Of a stretch of 64,000 bases of DNA, positions 40,808 to 53,062 are shown piece by piece. The first letter of the stretch is position 1. Each line of letters begins with the position of its first letter. The position numbers were made by a program, and so were the translations under genes. The notes beneath the pieces were generated by a model that was not told the origin of the DNA, made no database searches, and saw only the letters and a list, made by a program, of their open reading frames with translations. Source of the DNA: Puccinia triticina (Eukaryota > Basidiomycota > Pucciniomycetes > Pucciniales > Pucciniaceae); the NCBI RefSeq assembly GCF_026914185.1, contig NC_070564.1, forward strand, positions 7,502,001 through 7,566,000. The letters are read 5' to 3'.

Positions 40808-42088
40808 GAGTCCAGAGAAGCTGTAGTCTTAGACCATCAAATCCTGATTGGACCCGTCTTTGACCCCACAGACAGGCTCATACAAAAGTTATTAAATGCT
40901 AGTGACAAGTGGATCAACACCGCAACTGTTCCAATAGCAGTATTTTATTGGTGATACTGTGGATCAGATTTATTTTTGATCCACAGCTTTCTCAGGGTTG
41001 TGTAAAGGACCGGCTTGCTGGTCCAATACCAGGGATTGGATTGGTCAGACAGATACATTCTGAACTTCAAATGTGTATTGGATTGAGGGACCAGTACAAT
41101 CCAATCCATAGATGTGGGCCAAGTACTCAGGAGAAATTATTTTCTCCTTGGGTAAACCTAACCGTTGTTGAAATAGAAGTGTGACACCTGATGAGAAGTG
41201 GTGCTCCACCTCTTTTCTAGATAACTCCGGGTTTGTATGGTTACTTGTGGTGGATTCCGCAACGTACAAATCTCTTCAGCACTCCGCTCTGAGCCTGATA
41301 TGATCTGCCTAGTCTACGCAAGTTTCAGCCGCTCCGCTCGCACACAGCAATGATGGGTCACTACGCAATGCTACGGGCCAATATCTGTTAGTGTATACGT
41401 GGTTATTTAGCAAGACAAATGGGGTATTGTTATTCCCAATTATAGCCCAATACACTAACAGTTAGTGTATCCAAAGTTTCTCATTGAAGATCTTGGGTAT
41501 TGTTATCCAGGATACACTCAAAATACACTAACAGGTAGTGTATTTCTTTTGGATAACCAAAATTTCACTGAAAGTTAGTGTATCAGAGTTAGGATAACAA
41601 TCTTCTGCACTACAGTATCTGTTATTTAATGGTTTTTAGCCTCTAAAAAATGAGTCTCAAAACATCATGTCCCAGATTTATTTTTTCCCAACTCAAAACC
41701 AACTTGACTACCAGAAATAGCAATACATTGAGGGTAATTTTATCATTAATTGCAGAGATAAACTAACAGTTATTGTATTTGTTATCAGGAATAACAACAG
41801 ATAACAATCATAAAAATAGGATTTGGTTATTGTTAACCTGGCATACAGTTGCGCAAGGCATCCTACCGTACAGCCTTGCCTGCAACAAGACATTTCAAAC
41901 GCGGGCCGGATCTACGACTCCCTATATGAGCATTATGTCATGTAAATGACATTTTTGAGCTCTTTGGAGGCTGTAGATTCCAGTTCTATGAAGGCTAAGG
42001 TTTCTGACCAGCCAATTCTTTTTGGGGGGGAGGGAGCCTCACATTACGGACACCGGCCCAAATACATACTGTAAAGACATATTTATGG
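40808..42088. other. Non-coding stretch with TAGTGTAT / ATACACTA word island
   Basis: 40808-41390 shows no gene, only a few self-complementary GATCAGAT and CCAATCC motifs. 41390-41860 is a field of TTAGTGTAT, ATACACTAAC and GGATAACA on both strands, another island built of one word. 41860-42088 is featureless. Short open frames have no recognisable content. Confidence 0.55.
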
Positions 42089-42095
42089 GCTTACA

Positions 42096-42503
42096 CAACG
42101 ATGGGAGGTTACGCTACCCGTAACGGTAGCGTAACAAAAACGTAACAGAATCCTTGCCGTTATTGTTACCATGACAGCGGCAATGCTTCCGTTACGTTTT
42201 CTTTAATTTTTTTTTCTCTCTTCCTAGCCTCGTTACGTTATCCCTCGCAATTATAGGAGGATAACCTGCGCAAAAAAGGGGGGTTTTCCCCCTTTTATGG
42301 CATTTTTGCCTCTGGTAACGCGGTTAACACGTTATCTCCGTTATTTTTCTGGGTATTGAGGGTGAAAACACCCTCTGTTACGTTACCCACCGGCCCAAGG
42401 AGCCATGTTGCCAGATAACAGTAACGCGTTATCTGGTAACGGTGGGAAGTTACGTTACGAAAATCCCTCTGGATATCGTAATGCATGTAACTTCCCATCG
42501 TTG
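42096..42503. mobile_element. 408-bp miniature element, CAACGATGGG ends, 7-bp target duplication
   Basis: The terminal repeat CAACGATGGGAGGTTAC (42096) is mirrored as GTAACTTCCCATCGTTG (to 42503) with one mismatch. The flanks are GCTTACA on both sides (42089-42095 and 42504-42510). The inside is dense in GTTACG, CGTTAC and GGTAACG words in both orientations, with a T-rich centre. It shares end sequence, duplication length and interior style with the element at 27218-40600, so both probably belong to one family. Confidence 0.8.
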
Positions 42504-42574
42504 GCTTACATATGCTAAAGCCATATGTATGTATATGTTACACCTGTAATCCCATAGATTATACCATCGGAGGA

Positions 42575-43045
42575 CCTCTGATCCCGGTCATCAAAGAGCC
42601 TACAACCTCTCAATCACCAGTCAGCTGTTCATTGCAGAGGCGAGGATACAACCTCTTGATGACCGGCTGACCAGTCATTGGGTTGTATCCTATTTGATGT
42701 CCGGCTGACTGGTCATCAAGAGGGTTTATCCTCTTCAATGGGCGGCTGACCGGTCATCAACAGGGATACAACCCCTCTCAATGGCCGGCTGACTGGTCAT
42801 CAAGAGGGTTTATCCTCTTCAATGGCCGGCTGACCGGTCATCGAGAGGTTGTATCCCTGTTGATGACCGGTCAGCCGGCCATCAAAGAGGATAAACCCTC
42901 TTGATGACCAGTCAGCCAGCCATAAAAGAGGATACAACCTCTTGATGACCGGTCAGCCGGCCATCAAAGAGGATAAAACCTCTCAATGACCGGTCAGCTG
43001 GCCATCAAAGAGGATAAAATCTCTTGATGACCGGTCATTGCTGTG
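42575..43045. repeat. Palindromic field, word GATGACCGGTCAGCCGGCCATCAA
   Basis: About fourteen alternating copies of TGATGACCGGTCAGCCGG and its reverse complement are interleaved with GAGGATAAACC/GGTTTATCCTC. The long-range mirror centre is near 42852. It has no coding content. The words resemble those of the 9709-16045 palindrome (GGCCGGT with CATCAAGAG), so the two may be related. Confidence 0.8.
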
Positions 43046-44686
43046 GCACCAGGGGGGAATGTGTTGCACTCTCTAGAGAGTGCCAAGCCGTAATTTTTTA
43101 TGCAATGGGGTCTGATGTGAGTCAAATGTCAACTTCAACTTTTTTCAATTTCTTCTGAATACAAGGGTAACTGTAGGTCAAGTTGTTTAGGAGTGATCTG
43201 TAACTCAATTTCAACACATGAACATCTCTTGGCTGAATTTTTGTGTTAGTTTCATCATGATAACAACTGTGGAATTGAGCTTCAATGCACACAAGTGTTT
43301 ACAAAAATTTACCTATCTGTATTCTAAAATACATCTTTATCCAAGTGAGGGGGAATAATTTTCACTGCAGATCTTTTCAGTCAAAAAACACATAACATCA
43401 TACTATGCAACATAATTTTGAAATATTGCAACTTCGGAGGATCAGCCAACTGGCTGATGAATCCTTGCAGCACATTTCTTCCATGTGGATTCCCTATATT
43501 AAACTGGAAATAAAGTGGTTTGCCATCAACTTTCTATTCTTCAAGTATCAATCAGTGTCAGAGCAAGGAAAACCTGTGTAACATGCAATTTTCCTCCCAT
43601 AAATATGAAATGTGAAAATGCTGGAGTCAATTTTCCCTACCATTTTTTCCAAGGGATGAACCAGAAAACAATGTTGAATTGTGAATTTTGAAGAGTTGTC
43701 AATTTGGCAATATACACCTTGCCTAGTACATGACTACACATGGTACAATCCAAGTTTATTAAAGACACAGTTTTTCCAGAATCCTAAAAAAAATATCAAG
43801 GGTTCCCCCTGTAAATACACCAAATGAGAAAATAAAATCAAGGGTTTCCCCATTGTACAGAAAATCAATCCAAAAATCACAACTATTCCTCAAACAATAC
43901 ATATAACAAAAGCAAAAATCTCAACCTAGCCCTCCAACATCAGCAGAAGTGCTGTGTCCACAGGCTCAACCCCCAGCCTGCGTCAAGCGCACAGGTCAAA
44001 AGGGATGGACGTGAAGGCCCCTGGCCCGCAGCAAAGGCTGCTGACCAGTGGGGGGGCCACTCTTTGCCCCTCAAACTGTGCAAGTGCAACAGCGGAGGGG
44101 GGTGAGGACAAACCACACGCTGGAATTACAGCGGCAGAGGATGCCTGCGGCAAACAATACTACATCAAAATAGCCATTTGGACCCGACATGCCTGCCCGA
44201 CTGCTCCTCTCCAACTCGACGCCTCGACCCTGGTACCCCGTTTTAACACCAGGCTATCACCAAGCCTCCAAGTACAAACAACAATATCAAGTGCCACGCT
44301 GGCCATTGCAGGCAACAGCACCTGATACATAAGACATAAGTATTTAGGCGCGCGCACAAACCAACCGTTGCATAATCTGACCAGATCATGCACTCCTCTG
44401 ACCGCCACTAAGCAGCACCCTTGCCATCAGATGGTCTTGCTGGGCGTGTTTGTTGCTCTTGTCGGGCTGGGATGGCCAATCAATAAGTACTATGCGCCAA
44501 GGCGCTGGGGAGGACATTGCAACTGCTCATTTGCCTCCCTGCCAAAGAGTGCTTCATCCATGCCGGCGTCAGCCAGCCGTTTTGTTTCTTTGACAAACGT
44601 AATTGGGTGCTTTTCAGTGGCCATGATGGAAAGTTCTCACCCTCACCTTCTCTTTCCTGCATCCAAGAGATATCACTCAGTGGCTC
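43046..44686. other. AT-rich non-coding stretch
   Basis: No terminal repeats or convincing genes found. 43100-43920 is AT-rich without structure. The short frames from 43954 onward overlap on both strands and show no domain. Confidence 0.45.
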
Positions 44687-45376
44687 ATGTGTTTCGCGTT
44701 TTTGGCACAGGTCTTTGCAACCAATCTGGGTCAGGTGTTGCGCCATACCCTGTGCCCCAGCGCCGCCTGCTGCTTAAGATGCCTCTCTAACCCATATCAC
44801 CTCACTCCCTCCACCCAAGCAACAATGGCCAACCATCCCCAAAGCCTCTCAGCCAACCCTGCCATGCTTCTCCTCAGCCACTCTGCCGCTGCCGCCGATC
44901 CTGCCAACAAGGACAACAACGATACCCCCACACTCGCCCATATGCCCGCCCTGCCCAGCACCCTCAGCACCAACCATCAGCTCTTACCCTGGTTGACACC
45001 CCTGCCCACCAACTCATTCTCCGCCTCCTCCGACTCGCTCTTGTCGCCGTCCTCCTCTCCAACCCTCTGTCACCATCATACGCTTGACCCGCTAGAACCC
45101 AAAATCCTGGCCTGCTTCGCCTCATCCTCTCTCTGTCTATCCACCCCTGCCTCCAACCCGTCGTCTACTTGTGACCCTCTCAAAACTACCCGGCCCATCT
45201 TCCTCCTCCCCGGCCCGGCCCAGCTCTCAACCATCCCCATCTCAATCTTGACTCCCCACAAGCTCTCAACCCCTTGCCAAACTTCGCCATTGTTGCCCCA
45301 GAACTTGCCCTATGGAATCATCAGCCAGTTTTCAGACTTGCATAAATGTGAAATCAATGCTGCCCTTTTAAAATAA
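44687..45376 (+). CDS. Hypothetical Ser/Pro/Thr-rich protein
   Basis: An open frame of 229 codons. The more plausible start is the ATG at 44825, whose product would begin MANHPQSLS and be about 184 aa. Composition is dominated by Ser, Pro, Leu and Thr with no recognisable domain, signal peptide or repeat. No intron signals are needed. The C-rich coding strand could leave a long frame by chance. I cannot assign a function and am unsure it is a gene. Confidence 0.25.
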   Translation: MCFAFLAQVFATNLGQVLRHTLCPSAACCLRCLSNPYHLTPSTQATMANHPQSLSANPAMLLLSHSAAAADPANKDNNDTPTLAHMPALPSTLSTNHQLLPWLTPLPTNSFSASSDSLLSPSSSPTLCHHHTLDPLEPKILACFASSSLCLSTPASNPSSTCDPLKTTRPIFLLPGPAQLSTIPISILTPHKLSTPCQTSPLLPQNLPYGIISQFSDLHKCEINAALLK

Positions 45377-47661
45377 AAGCTACTAGGATTTAAGGCAAAA
45401 GAATCCTGCAAACTTCAACACAGGCTTTTATCAGTACACTTTTGTATATCCCATGTTTAGTGTTTCTCCTCTAACGTGAGTGTTGGCTTGCAAGCCAGCC
45501 TTGCTACTGGGGTTCAGAGCATGGACAAAAATTTTCTCACTCTCAAAAACAAATACATTGAACTTTTTATCCGTGTGAATTGTATGGGGAACTGAGCCCT
45601 TATTGTTCCTGTAAAGATTTACTTGATTTCTATTTGAATTCTTGAGAAGCAACTCCACATTTCATGCATCCTTCCACTTGAATGGTCATTTTTCAATTCA
45701 ATTGAGTCATGATACTGGAGAAACAGCATATGACTAAAATTGTGTGAGTATATCAAATAGCACAGTGTGTAGACCTATTTTCCACCATCATATTTTTTGA
45801 GGAATAACTTGAAGTCTGGTGAGAGCTCCTTACCTCTCAAAAAAGGTAGCAAAAACCCACTGCACATGCTGTAGATTACCAGATTTTCAAAGATCATCAT
45901 TTGAATTTTTGTTGTAAATTTTTGAAATTCTCAACTGTGATGCAGATACTACTTGGTGGATAATTGTAGACTCTGATTTTTTTTTTTTTTCTTTTCAAAG
46001 GGAGGTTGGGGTTCTAGATTTTAAATTGTAACAATTACAGCGGCATAGCCGCCTTGGCCTCTAGTTTTTTTAAATTGAAACACAATTGACTGAAAAACTG
46101 ACAGTCTAGAGGCCTAAACAAAGCTTCTCAAGGGAAACATGGTAGATTGTTGGATATTCACAAGAGCATCAATATTCCCTTGCTCCTGGAGCCAGCTGGA
46201 GATATAATTCAAAATCTGGTCTGAGAACTCCAAGGTGAGTAGTGGTGAATTATTGAATGCCCACACAAGTCCCAATGTTGGTAACACATTTTTTCTTGTA
46301 AATTTATCATCTTTAGATGTTATACCCAGCCATTTTACGTGAATCTTGTTTTAATTTGCATGGTTCAAAAAAATGTCTCTGATTGCTCTCATAACATGCA
46401 CTACAAACATTTATTATTTTGCCCAAAAAAAAAAAAAAGTCAACATGAAAAAAATAAAACCAAAATTTCACTCAGGGGAACAAACTGAGCATGCTGAGCC
46501 AAAAAAATAAAATGTCCCAAACTGAGCAAAAATCATTGGACAATGTTTTGGGATGGGTTTTTTTCACGGGCCTGGCGGGCCTGGAGCGGGCTTGAGCGGG
46601 CCTGAGACGGGCCTGCCCCAAAAGCACATTGGGTCAGTATTAAAGGAGTTCTGCCTTGCCCTGGGAGCTTCTGGGGCTTTTGATGGGCCCAAAATCTCAA
46701 CATGGGATTTTGGTGGTCTAGAAGTATCAACCCGGGCCACTGAATAGCCCATGGGCCTTTGAATTCCCAGAAAGGCCGCCATGAGCCCCCACATAGCTAA
46801 TGGGCTCTTGGTGGCCCATGAAGATCCCTATGGGTCAACAGATACCTAATAGGGGGATGGAGTGGAAACAATGAGAACCTCATCAAGATGGTATTCTCTG
46901 GACTTAAGCAATGCCAAATTGATTATACGGTATTTGTTAGGATTTCAAGATAAGGGAAACAGAACAAGGAAAGAACAAGATGTAAGGATGATAAAAAACA
47001 AATAAAATCCAAGGAGAAAGACAATGGATAACAAATTTTTATATATAATATACACCATTTAACTAAATCCTAACCAACACCTTTCTCTATCCGTACGATA
47101 CCTTTTGATTCCGGTCACTAACTTAACTAATTACAAGCCAACAAAGAGATAAAAAATAACAGTAGTTCTTTTTTGGGGGCTAAAGCACAAACGAAATGAA
47201 AACAAACAGCACAATACAAGCAAAAGACAAGCCGTCAACTGACAAGATTAAATAATGATAAAAAGAAGTAGGGATTACTAAGAATTAAGTGAGACATATA
47301 TCAAGTATTATCTGATGGCAGATATCACTCGACGTAGGTATTTATTAGGAATGATTATGTGGTAGTCGAGATGTTCTACTTTTTTGATGTTTCCGTTTAA
47401 TAATAATTCCAAGAATCCATAAAGATGTGAATAACGACGACAGTCCAAGAACAAAAGAGAATTGAGATAACTGAATCCGTCAAGACCCGCCAAATCTGTT
47501 GATGTCAAGTTCAGCCCACCCACCAAGAGCCGTAACACTTTTTTCCCAGTGACAAGGTGATAAGCAGTGACAGTAATGACTAATTCAATCCACAGATGAT
47601 GTCGGATTGATTAAACACAAGAGCGAGTTTGGATCACAGACACGATAATTGAGGGGCTTAA
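45377..47661. other. Non-coding stretch before the HMG-box gene
   Basis: 45377-46500 is AT-rich with poly-A and poly-T runs. 46560-46860 is another word island (GGGCCTG, TGGGCC and GGCCCAT on both strands). 46900-47661 is A-rich and probably includes the 3' UTR of the HMG-box gene. A 76-codon frame at 47308-47538 (minus) has no recognisable content. Confidence 0.5.
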
Positions 47662-49835
47662 TTAGTAAGCCATTGATGTGACCGTGTTATGACCAGAAGA
47701 GTGTTGATGGTGGTGATGACTGGTGCCTGGAGCAGGTGGGGGTGGGGGTGGGGCGGGATGATGAAGCGTGACAAAATCATTCTTTGAGACTTGCGAAGCG
47801 GCTTGGTTACTTGACGGATTGATGTTTGGCGATTGGTGCTGCTCAAAGCATGGTTGGGAATCACCGTTGTCTTGTGGGGCAAGGTTGGTTCGGAGCGAAT
47901 TTGATCGGAAGGTGCTGGAGACTGGTGAAACGCTGTACCCTGTTCGCTGGTTGTTACCCATCATGTCCGAGGACGAGTAGGATCCGTAGCCGTGGTTACC
48001 AGGGTTGTGTAGATTCGAGTTCGATTGATGCTCTTCATGAGGGCGATGTTGGTATGGCGAACCTGCGTCGGGTCCATTTTGGGAAGGTTCAGCAGCGGAT
48101 GCAGATAGCGCATGTGAAGGCAAAGATAGCTGGCGGCCTCGGTCGACCGGAGAAGGAGGCCTGTAGATAGGTGGCCCGGCTGAGTATGACGCGGCACGAC
48201 TGTGGTTTATGGCCTGAGCAGAATCGCAGGCGTCTGAGTTATTAATTCCAGATGCAGACATGCTCGAATCTGTAGCGACGGAGGATGGCCAAGATGAATA
48301 GCTGAATGACGAGCGATTTGCTGATAGCGGAGCTTGGGTTTGACACGCGTTTTGATTCGAAGGGTAGGTAGCTTCATTGGTGAACCAAGGATATTGGTTG
48401 GAGGGGGGCTGGGCCGAATAAGTGATCGCATGAGGGTTTGAGACACGCATGTATGTCATTCCATTGGCGGCAGGAGAGCCTTGATGATTTGGTGAACCGG
48501 GTCTTGGTGAATGAATCGCAGAAGGGGCAACTGTAGTCGTCGAACTGAGGGACGGCGCACGGGAGGAGTAAGGCCCGGGATGTCTGCTCATGAGAGGCCC
48601 GCAGTTGTTGGAACCTGGGCCAGGTTGCCCGAGGTGATGGTACCTAGGAGAGGTAGGGTTGTTTGGAGAAGGATAGAAGGAGGAGTTGGGTGGTTTCGGA
48701 GAATGCTGCGCAATAGAGGACAAGGGGCGAGAAGGTGGCTGGACGTGATGGTGATGCGCAAGATGTGGATGACCCTGGTTGTAAAGATCGCCTTGGGACG
48801 GATGAAGATGATGATGGTAGTGGTGAACATCAGCTGGGTGAGGCATTCCGCTGTGAAGTGAGCCCGGAGGAAGGTTCAAGGATTGAGGCGCGCCGGTGCC
48901 GCAGGCAAACTTGGCATGTATCTGCTGTTGTGAGGTGCTAGAACGACGTTTACCGGTGTTGTTAGGACGGCGTTTGTAAACGTACTCCGGGAACCTAAGG
49001 CAGGGGATCAAAGGATGAGCAAGCTGTGACACGCAGTGAGTTTGATTGAACCAGTCTGCCCACCGAGAATGAAACGCATCCTTGAGTAACTTGGCTTGCT
49101 CGAGGTAATGTGATTTGTCTTCCTCGGGGAGGTTCTTCCAATCATGACTCAGTCTTTTGGAAATTTCGCCAGTCTTGAGCCCAGGCTCCTTGGCTTGGAT
49201 GGCCGGTCGACGATGACGGGCAAATATCCTGATGAGATTCAAGTTAGCGTGTTAATACGGCCAGGTAGGTCAGTGGGGCAGCGGGGAGTATGAGAGATCA
49301 TGCAAGGACTCACATGAAGGCGTTCATGGGCCGTCGGGGTTGGCCGTCTGGGTGGAGTTCCTGGTCAAGGATTCCAGGGACAGCGCCCACTTGGGAGGAG
49401 ACAACCCCATCGGTCTCTAGGACGGGTTTGGATGTGGCATATCCTCCCGATTGGTCATGCTCAGGCGCGTTGGCGGCCGAGGGATGGGCCGCTGCCGAGA
49501 GCGAGTTCAACGCAAAATCAGAGGGCTGATTCGGATTGTCATCCGGATCGGCTTTGACGGCCGTCGAATAGTAGGCTTGTCGAGCTTCTTGGCCAGGGGG
49601 GGTGTTTGAGCTAGCGGGCACATTGACCGAGTCGGGGGATGAGATAAAAGGAACTGTAGCGCGCAATGGCAATCAGGATCAGCCAAATGCAAACGCGGGC
49701 CACATCGGATGGGAGCGTAGTCAGCTATCCGATGTGGGCGCACCGGGGGCGCTGCGGATACATGCTGATGGTCTTACGGGCAGGGGGCAGGGCGGGAGAT
49801 GGTTGCGAAACCATTGAGTATGTCTGAGATGACAT
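47662..49835 (-). CDS. HMG-box transcription factor (fungal MATA_HMG / ROX1-like class)
   Basis: Four exons on the minus strand: 49778-49835, 49314-49653, 49064-49228, 47662-48994. The introns (GTAAGA, GTGAGT and GTGGGC donors; AG acceptors) give a 1896-bp frame, 631 aa. The HMG box spans about 127-200: R-R-P-M-N-A-F-M across intron 2, then I-F-A-R-H-R-R-P, L-K-T-G-E-I-S-K-R-L-S-H-D-W-K-N-L-P-E-E-D-K, and F-P-E-Y-V-Y-K-R-R-P-N-N across intron 3. This box bends DNA at a short core site in the nucleus. The remaining 430 residues are His/Pro/Ser/Gln/Asn-rich and probably disordered, as in activation regions; they end in poly-Pro and poly-His. In smut and rust relatives such single-box proteins include pheromone-response regulators, so a mating or development role is possible but not shown. 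Intact. Confidence 0.9.
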
Positions 49836-51440
49836 TGGAGGGATGAACGGTACAGCGGTTGGGCTGAATGAACTGTGCGCAGGGTGCTTGGAGAGCTGTT
49901 GAATGCCAAGACAATTGACCTAAGCAGAATATGTGAACGAGATGGTTTGTCAGGGGAAGTAAATTAAACATAACAAGGAGAGTGGATGTATAGGATAGAA
50001 GGTTGGACTGGAAACTGTACTGACGCAATGTGTCTCGTGACCACTGGGGTTAAACGGAAGTTTGATAAATATTCAATACTCGATTGAAATTACTATCAAT
50101 GAACGGAGAATGTGAAAAAACCTGTCCGAAAGAGATGATTAAGCGGCTGGGTTGAACGATCGTCAGCCACGCAGATTAAGGTGTAGAGACTGACCGGAAT
50201 CCACCGAGCAAATAGTGTTCGACTGGTTGCGATGGTGACAGTGATGAGTCAATCTGCCGACGACGAGCGAATGAATTGAATTGGTGTCGGGAGCGAGCTT
50301 GGAGAGTCGGTGAACAAGGCGGCCGAGAGCAAAGGTTGAATGGGGGTAGTTGAGTTCTTGTTACTCAATCAACGAGAGGAATGGGGGTACATATGTTGTC
50401 GCAAGAGTCAATGGAGCATGTATGATGATACTAGAAGCCAACCAACATTCAACTGGGCTGCGAGCGGGGGGTGAGGCACAGTGCAGTTACAGTGCCCAAG
50501 GGGTTTCTTGAATGTACTTGGAGGGGATTGAATTGGAACGGGGAGAATAAAAAACTTTAGAACGGCACCACAGGAATGGGAGAAGAGCTCGGAGCTGTGA
50601 TTGAACACGTTATGAATTGGAGCGGGTACATAAGACGGCAGGAGGCAGCGGGGAGACTGGCTATAAAACTATGCGTGGCCACTCGAGCGGTGGTTGGGTT
50701 CCGAAGTGAACTTGGTCAGTGAGCTCACGAGAGGAGCGACGCCTGGGTTCGGGGCAGGCAGGCCGTCAATTGTCAAGTGGGTGAGACCTGGACAGACAGA
50801 TAGGAACAACGAGCGAAAAAAAAACACACACACACACAAAACCACAAAAAAAAGGCAAGCAAGCGAACAGCAGGTGATGGCTCGCTGACAGGCCGAGGAA
50901 AGCTGCAGCCGCCCGCGATTCTCTGGGGTTTTGTGTGATTTTGTCGGTGTTTTCTTCTTTTTGTTTTGGCTATCTGACAGTGACAGCCGAAAGAAAGGAG
51001 GACAAGAGGGGAAGACCAAGGAAAAAACGAGCCAGGCCCGGCGGCGATAGAGGGGCGACGAGCGCTCAATACAAGATTGTATGTTGTATGTATGGACAAT
51101 GTATGTACTACATGCGCAGAATTCAGTATTGAGGGGAACGTTTCTACTAAATAGCGAAGTCGCACCCAAGTGGGAGCCATCTGGTGGTGGGAGAACTATT
51201 AGATTTAGCTTTTCCAGATTGCAATCCCATACCACATACCCTCCGGGGATGCGCCAGCCGGAGCGAGGACGACAATGTTGATGTGAGTGGCCTCCCAGCT
51301 GCAGCGAGATGAGACTTGAGAATAGGCCGGATGAACTCGCAGGCTGAGCCGCCCCCGATGACAGTCAGATCGTCGAAGCATCCCAGATAGCCAGAGGAGT
51401 CGGATGAGAAATCACCCAAGACGGTGTGGGCGAGCTCGAC
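49836..51440 (-). promoter_or_regulatory. Long upstream region of the HMG-box gene
   Basis: 1.6 kb without a credible gene, moderately GC-rich and less repetitive than the rest of the window. Features include a CACACA microsatellite near 50824-50840, homopurine and homopyrimidine runs, and several short upstream frames. Long leaders with regulatory elements are common for fungal developmental regulators. Nothing specific is proven here. Confidence 0.4.
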
Positions 51441-53062
51441 AGATGTTAAGGTAAATATGTAATACTAATTTATGTTTGTTTTTTCATCTTTATAAACCTA
51501 TTTTCATACAACACCGTATCCATCTCCCAGTCCTGGTTGCCGGACCGGATGCAAGCCCTTCTGCTTCTTACATATGTAGGAGGGTGTACGAATGGCCACA
51601 CTTGCATCACTTTCCAGGGCTGAATTGAATACATAGGACCAACAGTGGTGTACAGCGACTGCTGCAATTGATTTTAGAGAAGGAAAAAGCGCTCCCGAAG
51701 CTGTACAACAGCAAATTGCGAGGCCACATGTAAGCTATGCAACACGTTCAGGGGACGCGGGTGGCAAGCCTCCCGCCCCTACGGGTCTGGCGCCCCCACA
51801 CTCTCTTTCGTACACTGTACAGCCAGTAGGCTGTATGGGTAATAATTATAGGGTATCCATCTCCTATCTAGAGTGTATGCATCCCCTCGTCCACGCCAGT
51901 CGCACCCAACCATTTTCAAGGCCAACATCGCGCTCAACACCACAAGTAAGAAAGAGGCATGGACAAGTCTGAAGTTGTGCCAGAAACCACTTCATTCCTT
52001 CACTCACACTTGAATTGTCAGACAAGAAGACTATCAACATGGGATTCAGTAATGAGACAAAATCTGAGAGGAAAAAATAAGGAAAAACGGACTCAGCAGT
52101 TTCTGTCACTCAGAGGGTATCTTGATCTTGGTTTTAACATTGCGCAATAAGATAAACACCGAGTGCAAGATCATCTTCGATTCTTTTATGATTTCAATAC
52201 TTATTTTTCCCACAAGAAAGGGGCCGCTGGAAACGATAGCCAAACGGTAGATCGCGTCAAACCGTGAGCTGGCCGGAAGTGTTCCAACATTTATGAATAT
52301 GTAAATAAATATGTATTTATGACTGGGTGGCCCAGTACCGGTGGCAAGTTTCCTTGTGTCCAGTCAGGTCCAGTCTCAAACTAAAAAAAAAAAAACATCT
52401 GTGTGAATTCGTGATGTGCACGACGTGGGAAAACATGACGGTAGCGCTCCGAGCTGCTCCGAGGGACACAACGTGATGCCGGCCGGATGGCACTGACAGG
52501 GACCCAGGGTCACGGTGTGAGGCTGTGAGGCCTCATCACGACCCGACCTACCAGCCATACATGTGGAAACAATGCGTCTGCAGCTGCCTTGTTAGCAAAC
52601 AACCTGACATCAATTTCTGGAGAGAAATATTACAACCCCATGGGTCTGACTGAAAACCCAGAGTGTCTGCTCCCCGGCCACTGGCCGAACTTAACACAAG
52701 CGTACCCTCCTCGGGGGAGCGTAGCGACCTCCGAAGGAGGGACTTGCCTCTAAAGTCGCATGTCTCACCCTACAGGATCGAGACAAATGGCAGGGAGGAC
52801 CCTACGCTCCCCCATTTTCCCCAACATCTCCCTGTTTCCTCTTGATTCATCCCGCGCCCTTTGCACCATTGGAATGGCAAGCTTCTTAGGTTATTTTCAC
52901 CCACTTCAAACTCCCCCGTATCCATCCCCCCTTGAAAGAAACGTCCTGTAAATGTTGTTATGTACATGGTGGATTTCTGTACCCAATCCCCCCCTTCGAG
53001 CCCGCGCGGGCTCAGGGAATTTCAAATTTTGAGCTCAAAAACCGCTGGATCCCCGCCACCTA
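51441..53062. other. Non-coding stretch between the HMG region and the second Copia
   Basis: No domain, terminal repeat or long frame recognised. A poly-A run lies near 52383. The last 100 bp before 53063 are GC-rich with a GCCCGCGCGGGC palindrome at 53001-53012. Confidence 0.45.

Noticed and set aside
50669..51235. 188-codon minus-strand frame upstream of the HMG gene
   Set aside because: No domain, pyrimidine-rich composition, overlapping frames on the other strand; more likely leader or promoter.
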